A stretch of 25,263 nt of DNA from the NCBI GenBank assembly GCA_035387885.1, contig DAOOOW010000015.1, positions 1 to 25,263 on the forward strand, read 5' to 3'. Below the pieces are notes generated by a model. It saw only the letters and a list, made by a program, of their open reading frames with translations, was not told where the DNA came from and did no database searches. Positions 6,392-12,232 of this stretch are shown piece by piece. The DNA comes from DAOOOW01 sp035387885 (GTDB taxonomy: Bacteria > Patescibacteriota > Patescibacteriia > UBA2196). The translations under genes were made by a program, and so were the position numbers. Every line of letters begins with the position of its first letter. The first letter of the stretch is position 1.

Positions 6392-8434
6392 ATGTTAACA
6401 CTTGTTTTTGCCATCAGTATTTTGGGCTTAGCAGTGGCTTATGCTTTAGCGCGTTATGTATTAAAGCAAGATACTGGGACTGCCAAAATGCAACAAATTT
6501 CTGAGGCCATTAAAGAAGGTGCTATGGCTTTTTTGAAAAGACAATATAAAACTATTGCTATTTTCACAGTCATTTTAGCTGTCATACTTTTTGCTGTTTA
6601 TGCTTTTAGCGGTAAAACTTCTTATGCTTGGCACACTGCCATTGCTTTTATTTTGGGTGCAGTTTGTTCCGCTCTTTCTGGGTATGTAGGTATGTGGGTT
6701 TCTGTTCGAGCCAATTTAAGAACTGCTTCGGCTGCTAGCAAAAGTTTAAACAAAGCTTTAAAAATTGCTATGAGAGGTGGAGCTATTTCTGGCATCATGG
6801 TGGTGGCTTTATCACTTTTAGGTGTGGCTGGATTATTTGTACTTTTTGGTGGAATTAAAAATCCATTAGAAGCTCCTTTGTTAATGGTGGGTTTTGGTTT
6901 TGGCGCTTCTTTTGTGGCCCTATTTGCCCAGCTTGGTGGCGGTATTTTTACTAAAGCCGCTGATGTGGGCGCGGATTTAGTGGGAAAAGTTGAGGCAGGT
7001 ATTCCAGAAGATGACCCTAGAAATCCAGCAGTGATTGCGGATTTAACTGGTGATAATGTGGGAGATTGCGCTGGCAGAGGCGCAGATTTATTTGAATCAA
7101 CAGCTGCTGAAAATATTGGCGCTATGGTTTTGGGCATTGCTCTTTTTCCAATTTTTGGCATCAAAGGCATTATTTTCCCGTTAGTAGCTCGCGCTTTTGG
7201 TTTAGTAGCTTCTATTGTCGGTGTCATGTTTGTCAGTATTAAAGAAGATGAAGATCCTATGAAAGGTTTAAATCGTGGTTATGCTATTACGACTGGATTG
7301 GCTATTTGTGGTTTTGCTTTAGCTACATTTTTATTGTTAAATAATTATTGGCTTAAATTTTTCTTAGCTGGTTTAATTGGTATTATTACCAGTATTATTT
7401 TTGTTTATTTAACTCAATATTATACTGAATCAAAATATCGTCCGGTTAAATCCATTGCCGAGGCTTCAGAAACTGGTCCAGCCACTAATATTATTGCTGG
7501 CTTTGCTGTTGGTCTAGAATCAACTGGTATGCCAGTTTTAGTCATTTCTATGGCGATTTTGGGCTCATATTTGCTTGGTAAATCCACAGGCTTGGATAAT
7601 GGCGGTTTATATGGCACTGCTATGGCCACTATGGGCATGTTGGCCACAGCTGCCTATATTTTAGCCATGGATAATTTTGGACCTATTACAGACAATGCTG
7701 GAGGCATTGTGGAAATGTCTGATGCGCCAGCAGAGGTCAGATCAAAAACAGACCGTTTAGATGCAGTTGGCAATACTACAAAAGCTTTAACTAAGGGTTA
7801 TGCGGTTGGTTCCGCCGCTTTGGCCGCTTTCTTACTCTTTTCTGCCTATTTAGAAGAAGTAAAACTTTCTAGTGTAGATTTAGCTAAACCTATTGTTTTT
7901 TTGGGCGGTTTACTGGGAGCAACTTTAATTTTTGTCTTCTCGGCATTTGCCATTAGAGCTGTGGGCAAAGCCGCTTATTATATTATTAATGATGTGCGGG
8001 CTCAATTTAAAGAAAAACCAGGTATTATGACTGGTACAGAAAAACCAGATTATGCTAGATGTGTGGATATTTGTACTAAAGGTGCTTTGAAAGAAATGAT
8101 TTTACCAGCTTTAACAGCAGTTATTGTGCCAACTTTGATTGGTTTGATTTTGGGCCCAGAAGCAGTTGGAGCGACTTTGATGGTGGGTACAATTACTGGG
8201 GTGGTTATGGCTTTACTTTTGAATAATGGTGGTGGTTCTTGGGATAATGCTAAAAAATATATTGAAACAGGCGCTCATGGTGGAAAAGGATCTTTGGCGC
8301 ATAAAGCCGCGGTGGTTGGTGACACAGTTGGCGATCCATTTAAAGATACAGCTGGTCCATCACTACATGTGTTGATTAAATTGTTATCCACTTTGACATT
8401 GGTCTTGGCGCCTCTGTTTATGTTGTTGCACTAA
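6392..8434 (+). CDS. hppA: membrane-bound proton-translocating pyrophosphatase
   Basis: 680 aa, the usual bacterial length, with about 15-16 membrane helices. It hydrolyses cytoplasmic pyrophosphate and pumps ions outward. The catalytic core is clear: DVGADLVGKVE (191-201), EDDPRNPAVIADLTGDNVGDCAG (206-228), and a C-terminal set with GGSWDNAKKYIE, GKGS, and VGDTVGDPFKDTAGPS. The segment GNTTKALTKGYA (460-471) has Lys at 464, where K+-dependent enzymes carry Ala, so this should be the K+-independent, H+-pumping class; that is inference from the family rule. No Shine-Dalgarno is visible before the ATG. A terminator follows. It would couple PPi recycling from biosynthesis to the proton gradient, useful in a small fermentative cell. 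Confidence 0.97.
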   Translation: MLTLVFAISILGLAVAYALARYVLKQDTGTAKMQQISEAIKEGAMAFLKRQYKTIAIFTVILAVILFAVYAFSGKTSYAWHTAIAFILGAVCSALSGYVGMWVSVRANLRTASAASKSLNKALKIAMRGGAISGIMVVALSLLGVAGLFVLFGGIKNPLEAPLLMVGFGFGASFVALFAQLGGGIFTKAADVGADLVGKVEAGIPEDDPRNPAVIADLTGDNVGDCAGRGADLFESTAAENIGAMVLGIALFPIFGIKGIIFPLVARAFGLVASIVGVMFVSIKEDEDPMKGLNRGYAITTGLAICGFALATFLLLNNYWLKFFLAGLIGIITSIIFVYLTQYYTESKYRPVKSIAEASETGPATNIIAGFAVGLESTGMPVLVISMAILGSYLLGKSTGLDNGGLYGTAMATMGMLATAAYILAMDNFGPITDNAGGIVEMSDAPAEVRSKTDRLDAVGNTTKALTKGYAVGSAALAAFLLFSAYLEEVKLSSVDLAKPIVFLGGLLGATLIFVFSAFAIRAVGKAAYYIINDVRAQFKEKPGIMTGTEKPDYARCVDICTKGALKEMILPALTAVIVPTLIGLILGPEAVGATLMVGTITGVVMALLLNNGGGSWDNAKKYIETGAHGGKGSLAHKAAVVGDTVGDPFKDTAGPSLHVLIKLLSTLTLVLAPLFMLLH

Positions 8435-8460
8435 GGTGTAGATAAAATTTAAGAGAATAT

Positions 8461-8488
8461 AAAAGACCGCTCGAGCGAGTGGTCTTTT
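8461..8488 (+). terminator. Rho-independent terminator of hppA
   Basis: Stem AGACCGCTC/GAGTGGTCT (with one G-U pair) and a GAGC loop, flanked by AAAA and TTTT. It lies 27 bases after the hppA stop. Confidence 0.8.
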
Positions 8489-8511
8489 GTTATATTGTGG
8501 ATAACTTAGCG

Positions 8512-8539
8512 TTGACAAAATATTTAGATTTGCTATACT
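8512..8539 (+). promoter_or_regulatory. near-consensus sigma-70 promoter of a non-coding RNA locus
   Basis: -35 TTGACA (8512-8517), a 16-base spacer ending in TGC (an extended -10 element), and -10 TATACT (8534-8539). Predicted start near A8546. No coding start follows before the terminator at 8595-8624, so the promoter serves an RNA. Confidence 0.8.
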
Positions 8540-8545
8540 AAAGAT

Positions 8546-8624
8546 ACAACGCTAGCAACTCGTATATTACGGGTTCTCTAGGTGCTAACAGAGGGAATTT
8601 CTTGAAAAAGAAATTCTTTTTTTT
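8546..8624 (+). ncRNA. leader RNA ending in an intrinsic terminator, complementary to the downstream tRNA-like RNA
   Basis: About 79 nt with no ATG or other evident reading frame. Hairpins visible in order: ACTCGT/ACGGGT (8558-8574) with an ATATT loop. A second stem of 8574-8579 with 8590-8595 presents a ten-base loop at 8580-8589; its outermost pairs share T8574 and G8595 with the neighbouring hairpins, so they are alternatives. A perfect 9-bp stem GAATTTCTT/AAGAAATTC with a GAAA loop (8595-8616) is followed by eight T (8617-8624), a textbook terminator. The ten-base loop lies within a 12-base segment (8578-8589) exactly complementary to 8675-8686, the anticodon-arm region of the tRNA-like element. 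8548-8557 is exactly complementary to 8668-8677. Reading past the terminator would be needed to make the tRNA-like RNA from this promoter. Confidence 0.55.
8595..8624 (+). terminator. attenuator-like terminator between the promoter and the tRNA-like RNA
   Basis: Perfect 9-bp hairpin with a GAAA loop followed by TTTTTTTT, placed 20 bases before the tRNA-like element and downstream of a strong promoter with no gene between. Confidence 0.8.
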
Positions 8625-8643
8625 ATACTAATAGAGTGGACTC

Positions 8644-8715
8644 GGGCCCGTAGTATATGCAGTAGTATGCTAGCGTTAGCACCTAGCGAAGCGGGTGCAA
8701 ATCCCGCCGGGTCCA
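8644..8715 (+). ncRNA. tRNA-like RNA with atypical D and T loops
   Basis: 72 nt fold as a tRNA shape. Acceptor GGGCCCG (8644-8650) pairs with CGGGTCC (8708-8714, one G-U); then T8 A9; D arm GTAT/GTAT (8653-8656, 8665-8668) around loop ATGCAGTA; anticodon arm 8670-8686 with four pairs and a C-C mismatch, loop GTTAGCA (8675-8681), formally anticodon UAG; variable CGAA; T arm GCGGG/CCCGC (8691-8707) with loop TGCAAAT; discriminator A8715; no encoded CCA. Against a normal tRNA: the D loop lacks GG, position 55 is G instead of T, C37 is present, and a UAG (Leu) anticodon would need a long variable arm. An alternative 5' acceptor strand, GTGGACTCG (8636-8644), can pair 9 bp with 8708-8716. Either a degenerate or specialised tRNA, or a tRNA-mimicking regulatory RNA. 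Confidence 0.45.
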
Positions 8716-8718
8716 CGC

Positions 8719-8745
8719 AAAAGCACTTTTTAAGAGGTGTTTTTT
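8719..8745 (+). terminator. terminator after the tRNA-like RNA
   Basis: AAAAGCACTTT (8719-8729) pairs with GAGGTGTTTTT (8734-8744, with G-U pairs) around a short loop; the 3' arm is itself the T run. It would end a full-length transcript of about 200 nt from the promoter at 8512. Confidence 0.55.
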
Positions 8746-8760
8746 AGTTTAATTTTTCTA

Positions 8761-8891
8761 CTATTTTAACAACTCATATTCAAACAATTTTGGTGTGATG
8801 CATTTTGCATAATAGTTTTTCAACTCTTTCTTAAGATTATCTAGTTCGCCATTGAGTGTCGGATAGTCATATTTTATTTTATTTTTTTCAT
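8761..8891 (-). pseudogene. short ORF downstream of gltX, broken at an A7 run
   Basis: An ATG at 8891-8889 reads only MKKIK before a stop, because of an A7 run. One added A gives MKKNKIKYDYPTLNGELDNL and on through LKKELKNYYAKCITPKLFEYELLK to a double TAG stop (8763-8758), 43 aa. The segment is 131 bases, one short of 44 codons. The downstream reading frame has balanced, protein-like composition, so it is either a recently broken gene, a homopolymer sequencing error, or a gene using polymerase slippage. It lies 17 bases beyond the gltX stop on the same strand. No family recognised. Confidence 0.4.
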
Positions 8892-8908
8892 AGGTTTTAA
8901 TTAGTTAT

Positions 8909-10456
8909 TTAAATTATATTTATGGCTTTTTTTATTCTCTCCAAACTTTTTTCTTTACCCAAAACTTCGGCAAGTTCAAAAGGAGAGGGAGAATTTTTTC
9001 TACCTGAAAGAGCCACCCGCATAGGCCAAAGCACGGCGCCAGTGTCTAATTTTTCTGCTTCAATTAAGCCTTTGATAAATTGTTCAAGCGCGCTTCTGGT
9101 CCAATTTTCATTTGGCACTTTTTCTAGTTCTATTAATAAAAATTTTAATTTATTTTTAGCGTCATTTAAATCACTTTTGCGCCATTGCAATAATTCTTTT
9201 TCATAAGTTGGTTCAGTAAAAAAGTATTCTGTAGCTTCAGTAATATCAGAAAGTTTTTTTAGGCGCTCTTGTTCTAGAGCCACTATTTTTTTAAGATAAT
9301 CTCTGCTATTTGTTATCCCGTGCTCGACACGGGATCCAGATGAAAAATCCTGGATTCCCGCCTGCGCGGGAATGACAGACGGTGATAAAAATGGTAAGCA
9401 CAAATCAGTTAATTCATCTAAACTTTTTTGATGAATATAATGTCCATTCATCCAATTTAATTTTTCAATATCAAAAATAGCGCCAGCTTTATTAACTTTG
9501 GCTAAATCAAATTCGCTTTCTAATTCAGAGAGAGAAAAAATTTCTTGTTCAGTGCCCGGGTTCCAGCCGAGAAGCGTGATGTAATTAACTACAGCTTCGG
9601 GCAAATAACCAAGATTTTTGAATTCTAAAACAGAAGTGGCACCGTGGCGTTTTGAAAGTTTAGATTTATCTGGCGCTAAAATCATAGACAGATGAGCAAA
9701 TTCTGGTGGTGTCCAACCAAACATTTGATAAAGAATAATGTGTTTGGGCGTAGAAGGCAGCCACTCCTCTGCTCTAATCACATGGCTAATCTCCATTTCG
9801 TGATCATCAACCACATTAGCCAGATGATAGGTTGGAAAACCATCGGATTTAATTAAAACTTGGTCGTCAATGGTTTTTAAATCAAAAGAAACTTGACCGC
9901 GGATGAGGTCAGGGAAAGAAATAACACCTCTCTCCAACTCTCCCCTTGGTAAGGGGAGAGGGCCCTTAACCCCCTCTCCTTTATAAGGAGAGGGCAGGGG
10001 TGAGGTGTTTGGAATTTTTAAACGAATAACATATGGTTCACCTGCTTGTAATTTTTTGTCTATCTCTTCAGCTGATAATTTTAAACAACGACGATCATAC
10101 ATAGGCGCTTGTTTTTGAGCTTCCTGCTCTTTTCTCATTTCGTTTAAAGTTTCACTAGAACAAAAACAATAGTAGGCATGTCCATTTTTAACTAATTCAT
10201 CAGCGTATTTTTGATAAATTTCTGTGCGTTTTGATTGATAAAATATTTCACCATCATAATTTATTCCAGCCCAAGCTAAGCCTTGCAAAATTGATTCCAC
10301 ACTCCCCTCTTTGTATCTGGTTTGATCTGTATCCTCAATACGTAAAATAAACTCACCCTGATTTTTTTTGGCAAATAAATAGGCAAAAAGAGCGGTGCGT
10401 AGACTGCCAATGTGTAAATCACCTGTGGGGCTGGGAGCAAATCTTGTTTTAATCAT
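8909..10456 (-). CDS. gltX: glutamyl-tRNA synthetase with two repeat-derived in-frame insertions
   Basis: 515 aa class I synthetase that charges tRNA-Glu (and perhaps tRNA-Gln). HIGH motif: FAPSPTGDLHIGSLR (6-20); IRIEDTD-type motif at 39-44; zinc-knuckle-like CFC and YDRRC at 97-124; KMSKS equivalent KLSKR (266-270); the C-terminal anticodon-binding helical domain runs from about 330. Two stretches do not belong to the family: 151-178, ending in RGELERGV, and 359-383, containing SVIPAQAGIQ. Both are translations of palindromic DNA repeats. Without them the protein would be about 460 aa, a normal length, and all catalytic motifs are intact, so the enzyme is probably functional. No Shine-Dalgarno is obvious. 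It faces the tRNA-like locus at 8512-8745. Confidence 0.95.
   Translation of the reverse strand: MIKTRFAPSPTGDLHIGSLRTALFAYLFAKKNQGEFILRIEDTDQTRYKEGSVESILQGLAWAGINYDGEIFYQSKRTEIYQKYADELVKNGHAYYCFCSSETLNEMRKEQEAQKQAPMYDRRCLKLSAEEIDKKLQAGEPYVIRLKIPNTSPLPSPYKGEGVKGPLPLPRGELERGVISFPDLIRGQVSFDLKTIDDQVLIKSDGFPTYHLANVVDDHEMEISHVIRAEEWLPSTPKHIILYQMFGWTPPEFAHLSMILAPDKSKLSKRHGATSVLEFKNLGYLPEAVVNYITLLGWNPGTEQEIFSLSELESEFDLAKVNKAGAIFDIEKLNWMNGHYIHQKSLDELTDLCLPFLSPSVIPAQAGIQDFSSGSRVEHGITNSRDYLKKIVALEQERLKKLSDITEATEYFFTEPTYEKELLQWRKSDLNDAKNKLKFLLIELEKVPNENWTRSALEQFIKGLIEAEKLDTGAVLWPMRVALSGRKNSPSPFELAEVLGKEKSLERIKKAINII
9309..9381. repeat. palindromic repeat inside gltX (SVIPAQAGIQ type)
   Basis: Two adjacent hairpins: ATCCCGTG/CACGGGAT (9315-9335) and ATTCCCGC/GCGGGAAT (9354-9373), with an ATCCAG/CTGGAT pairing between them. 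The second hairpin has the ATTCCC-N8-GGGAAT form of the dRS3-like repeats known from Neisseria and found widely. In gltX it is translated as residues 359-383. Confidence 0.8.
9924..10008. repeat. 85-bp three-hairpin palindromic repeat inside gltX
   Basis: Outer 7-bp inverted repeat ACACCTC/GAGGTGT (9924-9930, 10002-10008) encloses two perfect 10-bp hairpins: CTCTCCCCTT/AAGGGGAGAG (9938-9960) and CCCTCTCCTT/AAGGAGAGGG (9972-9994). This is a cloverleaf-like MITE/REP architecture. It is translated in frame as residues 151-178 of GluRS, just before the ISFPDLIRGQVSF strand. Confidence 0.8.
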
Positions 10457-10515
10457 ATGCGAATTGTGCTAATTAAAATTGCGAATCCCGAGTATTAGGG
10501 ACCAATATCTAAAAG

Positions 10516-10544
10516 TTGACTTTTTTAAGGCATTATGTTAAGCT
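10516..10544 (+). promoter_or_regulatory. possible promoter of the two small membrane-protein genes
   Basis: -35 TTGACT (10516-10521), a 17-base spacer and a weak -10 TAAGCT (10539-10544). The next gene starts 55 bases downstream with a good ribosome site. Only the -35 box is convincing. Confidence 0.35.
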
Positions 10545-10598
10545 AATTTAATCATAAAAAAGTAAATTTGACAAATAAAATAATAAAGGGAGGTTGCC

Positions 10599-10940
10599 AT
10601 GCAGTGGATCAAGTGGTGGTTGACTCAAAAAAATAATCATAACCGAATTATATCCGTTGTTGCGGTTAGCCTTATTTTTTTATTGATTCTTTTTTTCGCT
10701 CATCTGGCAGGCATTTTGTTTTTAGCTAAAAAATGGTACCCATTCTTGGGTAGTCTGTTTTTAGTCATTGTTTTAGCAGCCATGTCAAACAATATTTTTA
10801 AAGAAATCAAAATCAAATCTGTAAAATTTTTAATTTTGGCTGGTATTTTTTCTTTCGTTCTTTTTATTGCTCTTTGGATGGCCAATTATCCACTAATGCT
10901 TTTGGCCAAGATGTCAGCTTCTTTTTTCAGCATTAAATAA
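10599..10940 (+). CDS. hypothetical small membrane protein, three helices
   Basis: 113 aa. A basic, Trp-rich N-terminus (MQWIKWWLTQKNN), then three hydrophobic helices (about 17-44, 47-63, 73-105), with a basic loop KEIKIKSVK that should face the cytoplasm. No family recognised. The start is supported by GGGAGG six bases upstream of the ATG. It is followed after 38 bases by another small membrane protein with its own ribosome site, so the pair is probably one operon of related function. Confidence 0.75.
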   Translation: MQWIKWWLTQKNNHNRIISVVAVSLIFLLILFFAHLAGILFLAKKWYPFLGSLFLVIVLAAMSNNIFKEIKIKSVKFLILAGIFSFVLFIALWMANYPLMLLAKMSASFFSIK

Positions 10941-10978
10941 TCAATCCAAAATTTATCAATAACAAAAAAGGAGCTTGG

Positions 10979-11260
10979 ATGAAAAGAGCTATTATAAGTT
11001 TTATATTTATGGTGGCCGGTTTTGTTATTAGAATTTTATCCGACCCCATATTTGTGATCCCTTTTGTATACACAGCCATAGGGATTTTAATTGTTGTTTT
11101 CATTATGTGGCATATTCTTTGGCAGCAATTTGTTAAACAAAATACCAAGGAAAGATGGCTGATCTTTTATATCTCGAGTTTTCTTGTGGGCGCATTTATT
11201 CTTTGCCCATTAGCAGTTGGATATTATATTAAAGCTTTTGCTAGTAGATTGATTTTTTAA
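10979..11260 (+). CDS. hypothetical small membrane protein
   Basis: 93 aa with a short N-terminal helix, a central helix (about 22-47) and a C-terminal helix (about 62-85), separated by the charged loop KQNTKERW. The start follows AAGGAG at a usual spacing. No known family. Its last 20 bases overlap the 3' end of the convergent GT26 gene. It is probably co-transcribed with the preceding 113-aa gene. Confidence 0.7.
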   Translation: MKRAIISFIFMVAGFVIRILSDPIFVIPFVYTAIGILIVVFIMWHILWQQFVKQNTKERWLIFYISSFLVGAFILCPLAVGYYIKAFASRLIF

Positions 11261-12095
11261 ACACAAACCATGGAAATTTAACCACGGCGGTATAAATGCG
11301 TTTAAAGCGCCGCGGTTGAGTTATCAGGCGGTAAAACCATTCAAAGCCTCGTAAATTTTGCGGGGCTCTTTTTATTTTGCCAGACAAATAATCAAAAGCG
11401 CCACCAACGCCAATGGCTAATTTCACAGATAGAATTTTTGGTAAATTAGCATTAATCCATTTTTGGGCGCGTGGGTGATTTAAAGCCACAAATAAAACAA
11501 GAGGTTGGAAGGAATTTATGGTTTCAATGATGTTTTTAGATTCAAAGGTAGTATAGGCGATTTGTAGGGGCGAATAATTATTCGCCCCCGTGGGAAATGT
11601 CTTTTTTAATTGCTCTGCTGTAAGGCGGGGTGTTTCGCCATAGCCACCCAGAAGAAATATTTTTTTATTCGTAATTCCAGAATCATAACTCATAAGTCTA
11701 ACTATTTCAGGTATTAAATCAGTACCAGTAATTGTTTCGGGCACAATGTTGAGTTTTTGGTTGTTGCGAGTTATCCCCCAGCAAAAAATTTTTATGCCTA
11801 ATAAAAATTTTTTAAAATCCGAAATCCGAAATCCGAAATCCGAAATCATTTTTAAATATTTTGCAGCAAGTCTGATTCCATAACCATCAGCCACTGATAG
11901 CCAAGAATTATTAATAATATTTTTAAATTCTTCATCAGTTTGCGCACACATGATGAATTCTGGATTTGTAGTCACTAATTGTTGTTGTATTGAACTGGGA
12001 TCTGCTAACAATTTTGTTATTAAATCCAAAACTTCTGCTTTTAATAAAGCATTGATTTTGATGTCTAAAATTTTAATTTCTTTATTGTTTTCCAT
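11241..12095 (-). CDS. WecB/TagA/CpsF family (GT26) glycosyltransferase with repeat insertions
   Basis: 284 aa. Family landmarks: LVTTNPEFIMCAQTDEEF (N-terminal strand-helix with the conserved Asn-Pro), SVADGYGIRLAAKYLK (the ADG(x)G motif that binds the nucleotide sugar), TGTDLIPEI, KIFLLGGYGETP, LFVALNHPRAQKWI (the conserved (G/A)xPxQE-like region), and AIGVGGAFDYLSGKIKRAPQNLRGFEWFYRL at the end. These enzymes add ManNAc(A) or similar to a lipid-linked GlcNAc. Two inserts are odd: residues about 83-94 (ISDFGFRISDF) come from a 7-bp tandem repeat, and residues about 170-177 (GANNYSPL) from a perfect 22-bp palindrome. The C-terminus overlaps the convergent small membrane gene by 20 bases. Confidence 0.88.
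   Translation of the reverse strand: MENNKEIKILDIKINALLKAEVLDLITKLLADPSSIQQQLVTTNPEFIMCAQTDEEFKNIINNSWLSVADGYGIRLAAKYLKMISDFGFRISDFKKFLLGIKIFCWGITRNNQKLNIVPETITGTDLIPEIVRLMSYDSGITNKKIFLLGGYGETPRLTAEQLKKTFPTGANNYSPLQIAYTTFESKNIIETINSFQPLVLFVALNHPRAQKWINANLPKILSVKLAIGVGGAFDYLSGKIKRAPQNLRGFEWFYRLITQPRRFKRIYTAVVKFPWFVFKKSIY
11567..11588. repeat. 22-bp perfect palindrome inside the GT26 gene
   Basis: GGGGCGAATAA followed by its exact inverse complement. Translated as part of TGANNYSPLQ. The same palindrome type is common as an interspersed repeat in other bacteria. Confidence 0.75.
11817..11848. repeat. 7-bp tandem repeat (GAAATCC) inside the GT26 gene
   Basis: Four consecutive copies of GAAATCC (plus strand, AAATCC start) followed by a degenerate copy. 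On the coding strand it reads GGATTTC repeated, giving ISDFGFRISDF. It differs by one base from the GGATTAC unit at 16538-16614. Confidence 0.8.
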
Positions 12096-12192
12096 AAGAA
12101 AAGTTTAACAATAAAAAGGATAAATGGCAAAAGGAAAATGGAAAAAGGAGTACGTGGGCTAGCTCCTTCTTTTCAAGGGTGTAATAAAACAA

Positions 12193-12222
12193 AAAAAGTC
12201 TCGATAGATGTCGAGACTTTTT
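12193..12222 (-). terminator. Rho-independent terminator of the DUF4012 gene
   Basis: Perfect 12-bp stem AAAAAGTCTCGA/TCGAGACTTTTT with a six-base loop, followed by a further T run on the minus strand. It lies 10 bases past the stop at 12233. Confidence 0.85.
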
Positions 12223-12232
12223 ACGAAAAAAT

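Noticed and set aside
6622..7227. Long open frame on the minus strand across hppA (and a second at 7420-7647)
   Set aside because: Pro/Ala/Lys-rich antisense shadow of a clearly conserved gene; no ribosome site and no protein-like pattern.
8644..8715. Ordinary tRNA-Leu (UAG)
   Set aside because: Lacks the long variable arm of bacterial tRNA-Leu and the D-loop GG and T55; kept as a tRNA-like RNA with modest confidence.
8546..8745. tmRNA, SRP RNA or 6S RNA
   Set aside because: The T-arm and 3' end look tmRNA-like, but there is no tag frame or pseudoknot region and the molecule is too short; the SRP GGAAG apical loop and the 6S closing stem are absent.
8546..8745. Classical T-box riboswitch
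   Set aside because: No T-box consensus sequence and no aminoacyl or biosynthetic gene downstream on this strand; the tRNA-like element lies in the same transcript.
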